A program made the translations under genes and the position numbers. Shown piece after piece: positions 32,455 to 40,848 of a DNA stretch of 51,341 bases. The stretch is from Desulfobacteraceae bacterium RAAP-1 (GTDB taxonomy: Bacteria; Desulfobacterota; Desulfobacteria; Desulfobacterales; Desulfatirhabdiaceae). The stretch lies in the NCBI GenBank assembly GCA_001443525.1, contig LKPX01000021.1, forward strand, positions 1 through 51,341, given 5' to 3'. Position 1 is the first letter of the stretch; every line of letters begins with the position of its first letter. A model generated the notes under the pieces. It saw only the letters and a list, made by a program, of their open reading frames with translations, was not told the origin of the DNA and did not search any database.

Positions 32455-33606
32455 ATGTCACTTGTACGAAAACTTGCCATAGACAGGCAGGACATTCTGG
32501 GAACCGTGCAGGGCTTTTTACGTTCAATATTGACGCTGGAAGATATCGCCGTCGTTCTGGCGCCCCGGCGTCTTGCCGAAAAATCCGTGGTGATGCCTGC
32601 GTTGATCACCCAGCCGGATTGTTTGAGTGATGCTGATCCACTGGCGCCGGCGTTTTTTTTAAACGCGGCTCAGATGATGTCGCGTTTGACACGCAGGCCG
32701 TCGGGTCAAAAAATCGCAGTTGTTCTGAGACCCTGTGAAATACGGGCGTTCATCGAGCTGGTCAAATTCAAACAGGGTGCTCTGGAAGATGTCCTGATCA
32801 TTGGTCTGGACTGTCTGGGGGCATATCCCAACACCGTATATCGCCGGTTTGCGGCAGCGGACCCGGACGGATCCACATTGAGGTTTTTTTTTGCAGCATT
32901 GTCCGGCGTATCGGAAACGGTGGAAGGCATGGAACTGGCGTCCGCCTGCCGGGTCTGTGAGCATCCGTTTCCGGAGGGTGCGGATATCGCCATCGGTTTC
33001 ATGGGAATTTCTCCTCTGGACTATCTGCTGGTTCAGGGGCAGACGCCAAAAGCCGATGCGTATCTGGCGCAGGTGAAGCTTGAGCCCGTGGCGATTCCGG
33101 CAGGCCGTGGGGATGCCGTGGCGTCACGGGTTTCTTCCCGTGTGCAGGCAAGGGACGCCATGATCAGCCGGACGCATGAGGCCACGGGTACGCCGGAGAA
33201 GCTGGCGGCCTATCTGACCGGCTGCATCAACTGCTATAACTGCCGCAATGCCTGCCCGATATGTTACTGTCGTGAATGCGTGTTCTGCACGGATGTGTTT
33301 GACCATGAGCCGTTTCAGTATCTGCAGAAGGCGGGTCGCAGCGGTTCTTTAAAGCTGCCGGCCGATACGGTGCTGTACCATCTGACACGTCTGGTGCATA
33401 TGAGTACTTCCTGTGTGGGCTGTGGTCAGTGTTCCAATGCCTGCCCGAACGATATTCCGGTGATGGAGCTGTTCCGGGCTACCGCACGTTACAGCCAGAA
33501 AGCCTTTGAATATGAGCCGGGACGCAGCGTGGCGGAGCCGCCGCCGATGTCTGTATTCAAAGAACACGAATTCGCTGATGTTGTCGGATTGAAAGGGAAG
33601 ACATGA
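32455..33606 (+). CDS. FrhB/FdhB-like Fe-S flavoprotein (COG1035-type beta subunit)
   Basis: A 383-residue protein from ATG 32455 (GGGGGGAG just upstream). The N-terminal half holds the FrhB-family fold (KIAVVLRPCEIRAFIELVKF, VLIIGLDCLGAYPN). The C-terminal half holds two cysteine clusters: C257/C260/C263/C267 with additional cysteines in PICYCRECVFC, and C320/C323/C326/C330 (STSCVGCGQCSNACPNDIPV). FrhB relatives bind FAD and reduce F420, ferredoxin or other low-potential carriers. The true electron carrier here is unknown. Position between MvhD and the second HdrA protein argues that it feeds or drains electrons of the Hdr complex. Confidence 0.8.
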   Translation: MSLVRKLAIDRQDILGTVQGFLRSILTLEDIAVVLAPRRLAEKSVVMPALITQPDCLSDADPLAPAFFLNAAQMMSRLTRRPSGQKIAVVLRPCEIRAFIELVKFKQGALEDVLIIGLDCLGAYPNTVYRRFAAADPDGSTLRFFFAALSGVSETVEGMELASACRVCEHPFPEGADIAIGFMGISPLDYLLVQGQTPKADAYLAQVKLEPVAIPAGRGDAVASRVSSRVQARDAMISRTHEATGTPEKLAAYLTGCINCYNCRNACPICYCRECVFCTDVFDHEPFQYLQKAGRSGSLKLPADTVLYHLTRLVHMSTSCVGCGQCSNACPNDIPVMELFRATARYSQKAFEYEPGRSVAEPPPMSVFKEHEFADVVGLKGKT

Positions 33607-33638
33607 ACCGGCGCTGCATTTGATCAGGGAGAAGAGAG

Positions 33639-36600
33639 ATGAATCCAGAAGCGGGGGAAATCCTGGTGGTCGGGGGAGGCGTCAGCGGCATGCAGGCATC
33701 GCTGGAACTGGCGGAAACAGGCCATGATGTGATGCTGGTGGAACGTGCGCCGTATCTGGGGGGGCTGGTATCCCAGCTGGATCATCAGTTCCCCAGTAAT
33801 CACTGCGGCATGTGCCGGATGCTGCCGATGCTGCATCGGGATTCCGGAGAGCAGTCCTGCCTTCGGAAGGGATTGCGCCATGACCGTATCCATATCCGGC
33901 TTTCCACAGATGTAACGGCTGTGGAAGGAGAGCCCGGCAATTTTCGGGTGTCACTCCGAAAAGCCGCTTCCTGCGTGGATCCCATACAGTGTATTGGCTG
34001 CGGGGCCTGCGTGAAAGTCTGTCCTGTGGAGACGCCTGACGATTTTAATGCCGGCCTGTCCATGCGAAAAGCCATTTTTCAGGCTGCGCCATTTAACATG
34101 CTGAATTCATACCGTATAGATCCGGCAGCCTGCACACGTTGCGGTGCCTGTGTTTCGGCGTGTCCGACCGGCGCGATTCATCTGACGGATGCCGATCGCG
34201 GTGCATTTCGGATCCTGGTGGTGGATGATGAACAGATTGTGCGGGATTCCACCGCAGAATGGCTGATCGAAGAAGGCTTTGCCGTGGAGAAAGCCGCTTC
34301 AGGGCTGCAGGCTCTCGATCTGCTGGGACGTTCTTCTTATCATCTCATGCTGCTGGATATTAAAATGCCGGGCATGGACGGAGTGGAGGTGCTGAAAAAA
34401 GCCAAAGACATTGCGCCGGGCATCACGGTGATCATGATGACCGCGTACGCTACGGTGGAAACCGCCATCGAAGCCATGAAAAGCGGCGCTGTGGAATATC
34501 TGATCAAGCCGTTTGATCCGGAGATGCTCCTGTCCATGGCAGACAAGCACTATCAGGCGTTTGTCGAGGCGGCGGACGAGAAAATAACGGCCGGCGCCAT
34601 TGTGCTGACCGGGGGCGCTGCTTTGTATGATCCGTCCGGTGATCCGAGAAACACCCTGGAGTACGGAGTGCTTCCTCAGGTGGTGACCAGTCTGGAATTT
34701 GAACGGATGCTGAGCCCTGCGGGGCCTTGTAAGGGGCTTTTGCTGCGCGCCGACGGCAAACCTGTGTCCCGGATTGCCTGGATTCAATGCGTGGGATCGC
34801 GGGATCTGCAACTGGGAGCAGACTATTGTTCCAGTATATGCTGCATGATTTCCATCAAGGAAGCGCTTCTTGCCCGTGAGGTATCCGGAGAAAATCTGAG
34901 AGCCGATATTTTTTTCACGGATATGCGTGTCTGCGGTAAAGGGTTTCATCGTTATAAAGAACTGGCGGAGTCTGCGGGTCATATCCGCTTTATCAGGGGC
35001 AGGGTGCATTCGGCGATTCCGGAGGCTGTCTCCGGCGATTTGCAGATCCGGTATGTATCGCTTTCGGGCATTGAAAAAGAGGAGTCCTATGACCTGATCG
35101 TCCTTGCGATCGGTCAGCGGCCGCATCCGGACATGCCCCGTCTGGCGGAGAGATACGGGTTCTCCCTGAATGCCAGCGGTTTCGCTGAATCACTGCCGTT
35201 TTCGCCCTCTGAAACCCATCGCGCCGGTATTTTTATGGCCGGATCGTTTTCAGGGTTGAAGGATATCCGGGAATCGGTGATTCAGGCATCCGCCGCTGCC
35301 GTCAATGCGTCGCGGACAATGTCCGTCCTGTCCAAAAGTTTTCCTCAGCACCTGGATACCAAAGACATACCGCCGTTTCCGGATGTATCCCGCGAGCCGT
35401 CCCGTGTTCTGGCGGCCATATGCTCCTGCGACGCTGCGCTGGATGTCTGTATGGATGCGGCGTCTGTTGTGCAGCGCCTTCGGCAGGATCCTGCGGTTCA
35501 GGACGTGCTGTTTTTCAATCACCTGTGTGCGGGCCAGGACAGGGAATCCCTGATTCAGGAAATCCGGCAGCGTCACCCCAACCGTCTGCTGACGGCGTCT
35601 TGTGCGTCTTGTGCGGATATCTTTCAGGAAGTGGCTGTGGCAGCGGGGATGGACCCTCGGCTTTCCGTGACCGCGGATATTCGAATGCCGGTGTTATGCG
35701 CCATGTCATCTTCGAAAGCGCTTGATACCGCTGCGAAAATGCAGCAATGTGCGGACCTGATGAACAGCGCTATTTCAGAAGGGCTTGTCCGCGTCAAACA
35801 TGCGGATGCCGTAAAACCATCTGAAACCGCGGTAACGGCCCGCGCTCTGGTGGCAGGGGCCGGAATCGCCGGTATGACGGCGGCGCTGGCCATTGCCGAT
35901 CACGGGTATCCGGTGGATGTGGTGGAACGGTCGGATCGTGTGGGGGGAAATCTCAACTGGATTCACCATACCCTGGATGGCCATGATGTTCAGCCGTATC
36001 TGGAGGAAATCCGACAAAAGGTCGAGAGCCATCCCCGCATTCAGGTTTATACCCGCGCCCAGGTCATGGGCGTCTGGGGAGAGGCGGGGCACTTTTATAC
36101 CACGGTGGCGGGGCCGGACAATTCGGTGATGCAATTTGAACATGGCAGCGTGATTCTGGCGACCGGTGGCGCAGAAGCGTCGACCAGTCTGTACGGACAT
36201 GGAACCAACCCGGCGGTTTTGACCCAGAAAGAGCTGGAGACAGCGCTGCACAGCGATGCTCTGGCTTCGCGGGAGTTGTCTTCCGTGGTCATGATTCAAT
36301 GTGTAGGATCGCGCGAAGCGCCCAGAAATTATTGCAGCCGGGTTTGTTGCCAGACGGCGGTCAAACAGGCACTGGCTTTAAAATCACAATATCCGGATGT
36401 CCGGATTTATGTGCTGTACCGGGATATGATGCTGTACGGATTTTCAGAAAGCGCTTACACCCGCGCCCGTCGTGAGGGGGTTGTATTCATTCCATACAGT
36501 CTCGATCAAAAACCGGAAGTCGTGCCTGCGGAGACAGGCGCCTGCGTCAGGGTGTTTGATCCGGTTTCGGACAGGCGACTTGAAATCGAGACGGATATCG

Positions 36601-37082
36601 TAGTACTGGCGACAGGTATTGTTCCTGCGTTTACATCCGATGATGGGGATATTTTCGGTGTTGAACGCGATCCGGACAGGTTTTTTATGGAAGCAGACGC
36701 CAAATGGCGACCGGTGGATGCCATGAAAACCGGTGTGTTCGGATGCGGTATCGTGAATGCGCCGCTGACCATCTCTGAAACGGTGGCGTCGGCGCAGGCA
36801 GCGGCCATGCGGGCGCTTCGGATATTAACCCGGACGACTCTGGCATCCAGCCGGATAACGGCTGTGGTGCGTCACAGCCTGTGCAGCCGCTGCCAGCTCT
36901 GCATTGCCGCCTGTCCGTACCAGGCGCGAGTGCTGGATACAGAAGCGGATCAGATACGGGTGAATGCGGCGATGTGTCAGGGTTGCGGGGCCTGTGCGTC
37001 CATTTGTCCCAACAGCGCGGCGGTGGTGGAAGGCTTTTCTATGCCGCAACTGTTTGAGATGATTGATATCGCGGTTCAATAG
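33639..37082 (+). CDS. Double-HdrA fusion protein with embedded CheY-like receiver domain
   Basis: A 1147-residue protein. Module 1: FAD motif VVGGGVSGMQAS (10-21), Fe-S cysteines C56/C59 (HCGMCRM), and two ferredoxin motifs (C118-C128 and C165-C175). A complete response-regulator receiver domain follows at 190-310, with acidic pair D196/D197, phospho-acceptor D240 in LLDIKMPGMDG, T268 in MMTAY and K290 in LIKPFDP. The HdrA thioredoxin-reductase-like part then resumes (AGAIVLTGG, IQCVGSRD, YCSSICC at 396-402). Module 2 (585-1147): N-terminal HdrA domain (AAICSCDAALDVCMD, LLTASCASCADIFQE), FAD motif VAGAGIAGMTAA (738-749), IQCVGSRE, YCSRVCCQ, and two ferredoxin motifs (C1082-C1092 and C1113-C1123). 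Module 2 lacks the CxxC after its FAD motif. All receiver residues needed for phosphorylation are present, and two kinases are encoded in the same operon. Confidence 0.93.
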   Translation: MNPEAGEILVVGGGVSGMQASLELAETGHDVMLVERAPYLGGLVSQLDHQFPSNHCGMCRMLPMLHRDSGEQSCLRKGLRHDRIHIRLSTDVTAVEGEPGNFRVSLRKAASCVDPIQCIGCGACVKVCPVETPDDFNAGLSMRKAIFQAAPFNMLNSYRIDPAACTRCGACVSACPTGAIHLTDADRGAFRILVVDDEQIVRDSTAEWLIEEGFAVEKAASGLQALDLLGRSSYHLMLLDIKMPGMDGVEVLKKAKDIAPGITVIMMTAYATVETAIEAMKSGAVEYLIKPFDPEMLLSMADKHYQAFVEAADEKITAGAIVLTGGAALYDPSGDPRNTLEYGVLPQVVTSLEFERMLSPAGPCKGLLLRADGKPVSRIAWIQCVGSRDLQLGADYCSSICCMISIKEALLAREVSGENLRADIFFTDMRVCGKGFHRYKELAESAGHIRFIRGRVHSAIPEAVSGDLQIRYVSLSGIEKEESYDLIVLAIGQRPHPDMPRLAERYGFSLNASGFAESLPFSPSETHRAGIFMAGSFSGLKDIRESVIQASAAAVNASRTMSVLSKSFPQHLDTKDIPPFPDVSREPSRVLAAICSCDAALDVCMDAASVVQRLRQDPAVQDVLFFNHLCAGQDRESLIQEIRQRHPNRLLTASCASCADIFQEVAVAAGMDPRLSVTADIRMPVLCAMSSSKALDTAAKMQQCADLMNSAISEGLVRVKHADAVKPSETAVTARALVAGAGIAGMTAALAIADHGYPVDVVERSDRVGGNLNWIHHTLDGHDVQPYLEEIRQKVESHPRIQVYTRAQVMGVWGEAGHFYTTVAGPDNSVMQFEHGSVILATGGAEASTSLYGHGTNPAVLTQKELETALHSDALASRELSSVVMIQCVGSREAPRNYCSRVCCQTAVKQALALKSQYPDVRIYVLYRDMMLYGFSESAYTRARREGVVFIPYSLDQKPEVVPAETGACVRVFDPVSDRRLEIETDIVVLATGIVPAFTSDDGDIFGVERDPDRFFMEADAKWRPVDAMKTGVFGCGIVNAPLTISETVASAQAAAMRALRILTRTTLASSRITAVVRHSLCSRCQLCIAACPYQARVLDTEADQIRVNAAMCQGCGACASICPNSAAVVEGFSMPQLFEMIDIAVQ
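34206..34568 (+). other. Receiver (REC) domain segment within the double-HdrA gene
   Basis: Codons about 190-310 encode a canonical CheY fold inserted between the second ferredoxin motif and the flavoprotein domain of HdrA module 1. The flanking HdrA sequence picks up without loss on both sides (ACPTGAIHLTDADRGAF before, DEKITAGAIVLTGGAALYD after). It is a clean domain insertion in one frame, with no stop, frameshift or linker of low complexity. Confidence 0.93.
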
Positions 37083-37108
37083 CCCTCTGACGGAAAGACA
37101 GGTGTGAT

Positions 37109-37663
37109 ATGAAAGATGCTGAAAACGTGCAATTGGCGGAGGCGCTGGCGCCCATCCGCGATATGGTCAAAGCTTGCATTCAGTGCGGAACATGTTCCGC
37201 GTCCTGCCCCAATGCATTCGCCATGGCGGATACCCCGCGGCGGTTGTGGCGGATGCTTCAGGCAGGCGAAGTGCAAATGGTGTTAAAAAGCGGTTCATTC
37301 ACGCTGTGTTCCGCCTGTTATACCTGCACGTTGCGGTGCCCACGGGGGCTGCCTCTGACCGATGCCATGAGTGCATTAAAACAGGTTGTTGCACATCAGG
37401 ATGCCTTGCGGTTTGCTTCGACGACGCTGTTTTACCGGAAATTTATGGAGAGCGTCCGGCGGCATGGCCGTGTCCGTGAGACGGAATTCATGTGCTTGTA
37501 CCTGACGGCCATGAAAAATCCGCTGCTGCCGTTTCAGTTTGCGCCGCTGGGTCTGAAACTTTTTTCCAGAAAAAAACTGGATTTCCGGCCGCCGTCCAAA
37601 GGTGGTGATGCGCGGATGGACGCTCTGTTTCAAAAAGTACATGAACTGGAGAACGCGCCATGA
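37109..37663 (+). CDS. hdrC: HdrC heterodisulfide reductase iron-sulfur subunit
   Basis: A 184-residue HdrC homologue with two [4Fe-4S] motifs: C23/C26/C29/C33 in KACIQCGTCSASCPN, and C67/C70/C73/C77 in TLCSACYTCTLRCPRG. The latter continues into the family segment LPLTDAMSALKQV. The C-terminal half (FMESVRRHGRVRETEFMCLY) is typical. It relays electrons from HdrA to HdrB. Its stop overlaps the hdrB start (ATGA at 37660-37663). Confidence 0.95.
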   Translation: MKDAENVQLAEALAPIRDMVKACIQCGTCSASCPNAFAMADTPRRLWRMLQAGEVQMVLKSGSFTLCSACYTCTLRCPRGLPLTDAMSALKQVVAHQDALRFASTTLFYRKFMESVRRHGRVRETEFMCLYLTAMKNPLLPFQFAPLGLKLFSRKKLDFRPPSKGGDARMDALFQKVHELENAP

Positions 37664-38541
37664 AATATCTGTATTATCCGGGCTGCTCGCTGGAAGGAAC
37701 CTCCCGGGAATATGACATATCCACCCGTTCTGTTCTGAAAGCGCTGGATGTTGAGCTGACGGAAATACCGGACTGGACGTGCTGCGGCGCTTCAGCCGCG
37801 GCATCGGTCAGCGCGCTGCTGTCGCTGGCGCTTCCGGCCCGTAATATTGCGGCTGCGGAAGCCGTATCGGATGTCAACGACATTCTGGCGCCCTGCAGCG
37901 CATGCTATCTGAATCTGAAAAGAGCAGAGGAGGAAGCCCGGCATGGGGCGGAAATGCTGCCGCGGTTGAATGCGGTTTTCGAAAGCGAGGGGTTGAAGAT
38001 GACCGGCCGTATGCGGGTGCGGCATTTGCTGGATGTGCTTTCACAGGATATCGGCGCTGATCGGATCCGCCGGAATGTGTCCCACCCGCTGTCCGGAAAG
38101 CGGGTGGCCCCTTATTACGGATGCCAGTGTCTGCGTCCCTATCGGGTCTTTGATAATCCTGAAAAACCTGTTTCCATGAATGCCCTGATCGAGGCGACAG
38201 GCGCGCAGGTGTTTCCCTGGCATATGGGGGCGGCCTGCTGCGGCGCTTCCCATATGAACACCCATGCCGCGGTCGGCACTTCCCTGGTGACAGCCATATT
38301 GAAGGCAGCGCGGGGTGCGGACGCCATTGTAACCGTGTGCCCCATGTGTCATATGAATCTGGAAGCCTATCAGGATAAAATTTCCCAGAACTGCCATGAC
38401 AATCTTCGCATTCCCGTCGTATATCTGTCTCAGCTTCTGGGGATGGCTTTGGGGCTTTCCGAAACGGATATCCGGCTGGATATGAACCTTTCTGAAGCGG
38501 CCGTGTTTTCGGCCGGTTCGTCTATTGTGGCAGTCCGGTAA
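37660..38541 (+). CDS. hdrB: HdrB heterodisulfide reductase catalytic-type subunit
   Basis: A 293-residue HdrB homologue. Both CCG domains are intact: C9, C41-C42-G43 and C79/C82 (PCSACYLNL) in the first, and C155/C157, C193-C194-G195 (AACCGASHMN) and C227/C230 (VCPMCHMNL) in the second. In methanogens these bind the paired non-cubane [4Fe-4S] clusters that reduce the CoM-CoB disulfide. In bacteria the disulfide or other acceptor is unknown. Completes an HdrABC set whose only HdrA partners are the two unusual HdrA proteins upstream. Confidence 0.95.
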   Translation: MKYLYYPGCSLEGTSREYDISTRSVLKALDVELTEIPDWTCCGASAAASVSALLSLALPARNIAAAEAVSDVNDILAPCSACYLNLKRAEEEARHGAEMLPRLNAVFESEGLKMTGRMRVRHLLDVLSQDIGADRIRRNVSHPLSGKRVAPYYGCQCLRPYRVFDNPEKPVSMNALIEATGAQVFPWHMGAACCGASHMNTHAAVGTSLVTAILKAARGADAIVTVCPMCHMNLEAYQDKISQNCHDNLRIPVVYLSQLLGMALGLSETDIRLDMNLSEAAVFSAGSSIVAVR

Positions 38542-38544
38542 CCC

Positions 38545-40848
38545 ATGCTGACTTCCAGCTACCAGATCCGCCACAGCCTTATTTCAAAACTCATCCTGAG
38601 TGTGGGCGTAACCCTGTTGCTGTCCATGTCCATCTGGGCCTATTTCAATATCCGGTATCAGAAACACAGGGTGATGGAGAACATTCTGGACAATACCGAC
38701 CGGCTCACCAACACCATTCGTCTGGGCACCCATTACGCCATGATGCTCAATTCACGGAATGACATCACTCAGATCATCGCCAACATCAGCCGGCAGCAAG
38801 ACATCGAAAACATACGCATCTATAATAAACAGGGGCAGATCAAATTTTCCAACACACCTTCCGAAATTAATACCCGCACCAATATCAAGGCGGAAGCCTG
38901 CGACATCTGTCACCGGAGCAACCCGCCGCTTTCGGAACTGACGCTTCAGGAGCGGACCCGTATCATGAAATCTCCTGAAGGCTACCGGCTGCTGGGGATT
39001 ATTACCCCGATCCGCAATGAACCCGGTTGTTCCACGGGTGCGTGTCATGTTCACCCGCAAGGCAAAAAAATTCTGGGTGCTCTGGACGTGGTGGTGTCGC
39101 TCGAAAAAACGGACCAGCAGATTCAGTCGTTTAAAAACGGAATTATTCTGCTGACGGTCTTTGTGTTTCTGATTACCTCCGCTTTGATTTCCGTGATCGT
39201 TGTGAGGTTTGTCAGTCGTCCCATTCATAACCTGATTGATGGTGTCCGGTTTTTCGCACAGGGAGACTATGATCATCACATGGATATTACGCCAGGAGAT
39301 GAAATGGGCTTTCTGGCCGAGGCGATCCATCAGATGGGCAGGGCTATCGGGGAAAAACAGGCGGAACTCAACAGACAGAAGGATGAATTTCAGCATCTCT
39401 TCGAGTTGGTGCCCTGTCTGATTACCATACAGGACAAGGACTTCAGGCTGATCCGGTATAACCGCGATTTTGCGGACAAGTTTCATCCTAAGGATGGGGA
39501 TTACTGCTTTCAGGCGTACAAGGGGTTTGCAGCGCGCTGTGTTTCCTGCCCGGTAGCGCTGACGTTTCAGGATGGAAAGTCGCATTACGGAGAGGAATCC
39601 CGTGTCAATGCGGACGGCACCGTCACCCATTGGGTCGCCAGAACATCCCCGGTCAAGGATGTCAACGGCGATATTGCAGCGGTGATGGAGGTCTGTCTGG
39701 ATATTACCCGCAGAAAGGAGCTGGAGGAAAGTTTAGAGAAATCCGAAAAAAAATATCGGGCGATTTTTAACAACATTCCGAATCCGGTATTCGTTCTGGA
39801 CATGGACTCCCTGATTGTGCTGGACTGTAATCACAGCATTACCTCCGTGTATGGATTTAATCCGGACGAGCTGTTGAACCATTCGTTTCTCGACATGTTC
39901 AGTGACGCCGAACGTTCGCTTTTTAGCGAAAAAATCAAGACGGAAACCGTGATCAACCGGGTGAAACAGGTGAATAAATCAGGTCGGACGCTGTTTGTGG
40001 ATATCTGGATATCGCCCTCTGAGTATCCAGGCCGCCGGGTGTTCCTGGTGACCACCAGCGATATCACCGAACGGCTGGAGACCGAGCAGCAGTTTATCCA
40101 GGCCAGTAAAATGGCGACCTTGGGGGAAATGGCTACAGGAGTGGCGCATGAGCTGAATCAGCCGCTGTCGGTGATCAAGACCGCCAGCAGCTTTTTTATC
40201 AAAAAAATTTCGCATCATGAAAAGATGGATGACGATGTCCTTATCAATCTTCTGACCAAAATCGACAGCAACGTGGACCGGGCCAGCCGGATCATCTCCC
40301 ATATGCGCCAGTTCGCCAGAAAATCTGAAGGAAAGTTGGAACGGGTGCAGATCAATGAGATTCTCGAAAAAGCTTTCGAAATTTTCAGTCAGCAGTTGAA
40401 GGTCCGAGATATCGAAGTGGTGTGGGAAATCGAAAAAACGCTCCCGCGGGTGCTGGGTGATCCTGGCCGTCTGGAGCAGGTGTTCATCAATCTGATTTTA
40501 AACGCCAGGGATGCTATCGAGGAAAGATGGGCGCATCAGGAGTCTGAACACCAGGAGCGTCATATCACTTTCAAAACGTGGATGTCGGAGAATACGGTGA
40601 ACGTCGAGGTTTGCGATACGGGCGCCGGCATTCCCAGGGGCGTTCAGGATAAAATATTCGAGCCGTTTTTCACGACCAAGGATGTAGGAAAAGGGACGGG
40701 TTTGGGGCTTTCCATCAGTTATGGTATTATCCAGGAATGTGGCGGCGCTATTCACTTTGTGTCGGAAGAAGGCATGGGAACCCGTTTTAAGATTCAATTT
40801 CCAGTGCAACAGGATATACACGATGAACACTTCCATACTGCTTGTTGA
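38545..40848 (+). CDS. Membrane histidine kinase with c-heme-type sensor domain and two PAS domains
   Basis: A 767-residue sensor kinase starting 3 bp after hdrB. Order: membrane helix (about 14-34); extracytoplasmic domain (about 40-197) with a CXXCH motif (EACDICHRS, C119-H123) and a CX4CH motif (GCSTGACHVHP, C162-H168); second helix (about 198-222); HAMP (RFVSRPIHNLIDG onward). Two PAS domains follow (about 283-390, with a CVSCPVAL pair, and 400-510). HisKA has the phosphorylatable H535 in GVAHELNQPLSV, and the HATPase domain has NLILNARDA and GTGLGLSISYGI. The heme-type motifs suggest covalent heme and thus redox or gas sensing at the periplasmic face. Targets are plausibly the receiver of the next gene and the receiver inside the double-HdrA protein. 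Confidence 0.9.
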   Translation: MLTSSYQIRHSLISKLILSVGVTLLLSMSIWAYFNIRYQKHRVMENILDNTDRLTNTIRLGTHYAMMLNSRNDITQIIANISRQQDIENIRIYNKQGQIKFSNTPSEINTRTNIKAEACDICHRSNPPLSELTLQERTRIMKSPEGYRLLGIITPIRNEPGCSTGACHVHPQGKKILGALDVVVSLEKTDQQIQSFKNGIILLTVFVFLITSALISVIVVRFVSRPIHNLIDGVRFFAQGDYDHHMDITPGDEMGFLAEAIHQMGRAIGEKQAELNRQKDEFQHLFELVPCLITIQDKDFRLIRYNRDFADKFHPKDGDYCFQAYKGFAARCVSCPVALTFQDGKSHYGEESRVNADGTVTHWVARTSPVKDVNGDIAAVMEVCLDITRRKELEESLEKSEKKYRAIFNNIPNPVFVLDMDSLIVLDCNHSITSVYGFNPDELLNHSFLDMFSDAERSLFSEKIKTETVINRVKQVNKSGRTLFVDIWISPSEYPGRRVFLVTTSDITERLETEQQFIQASKMATLGEMATGVAHELNQPLSVIKTASSFFIKKISHHEKMDDDVLINLLTKIDSNVDRASRIISHMRQFARKSEGKLERVQINEILEKAFEIFSQQLKVRDIEVVWEIEKTLPRVLGDPGRLEQVFINLILNARDAIEERWAHQESEHQERHITFKTWMSENTVNVEVCDTGAGIPRGVQDKIFEPFFTTKDVGKGTGLGLSISYGIIQECGGAIHFVSEEGMGTRFKIQFPVQQDIHDEHFHTAC

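Noticed and set aside
34206-34568. Possibility that the receiver domain is an assembly chimera
   Set aside because: The frame is continuous, HdrA sequence resumes cleanly on both sides, composition is unchanged, and the operon itself encodes two kinases; kept as real but read-level checking is advised in the finding.
34299-35126. 275-codon minus-strand frame under the REC-HdrA gene
   Set aside because: Antisense shadow; the plus-strand frame carries conserved receiver and HdrA motifs throughout.
28890-38541. Operon considered as a Qmo (QmoABC) complex or class II benzoyl-CoA reductase (Bam) electron-transfer module
   Set aside because: HdrB with two CCG domains and HdrC are separate genes, no QmoC membrane fusion, and no BamB-like tungsten enzyme or BamGHI-like subunits are present.
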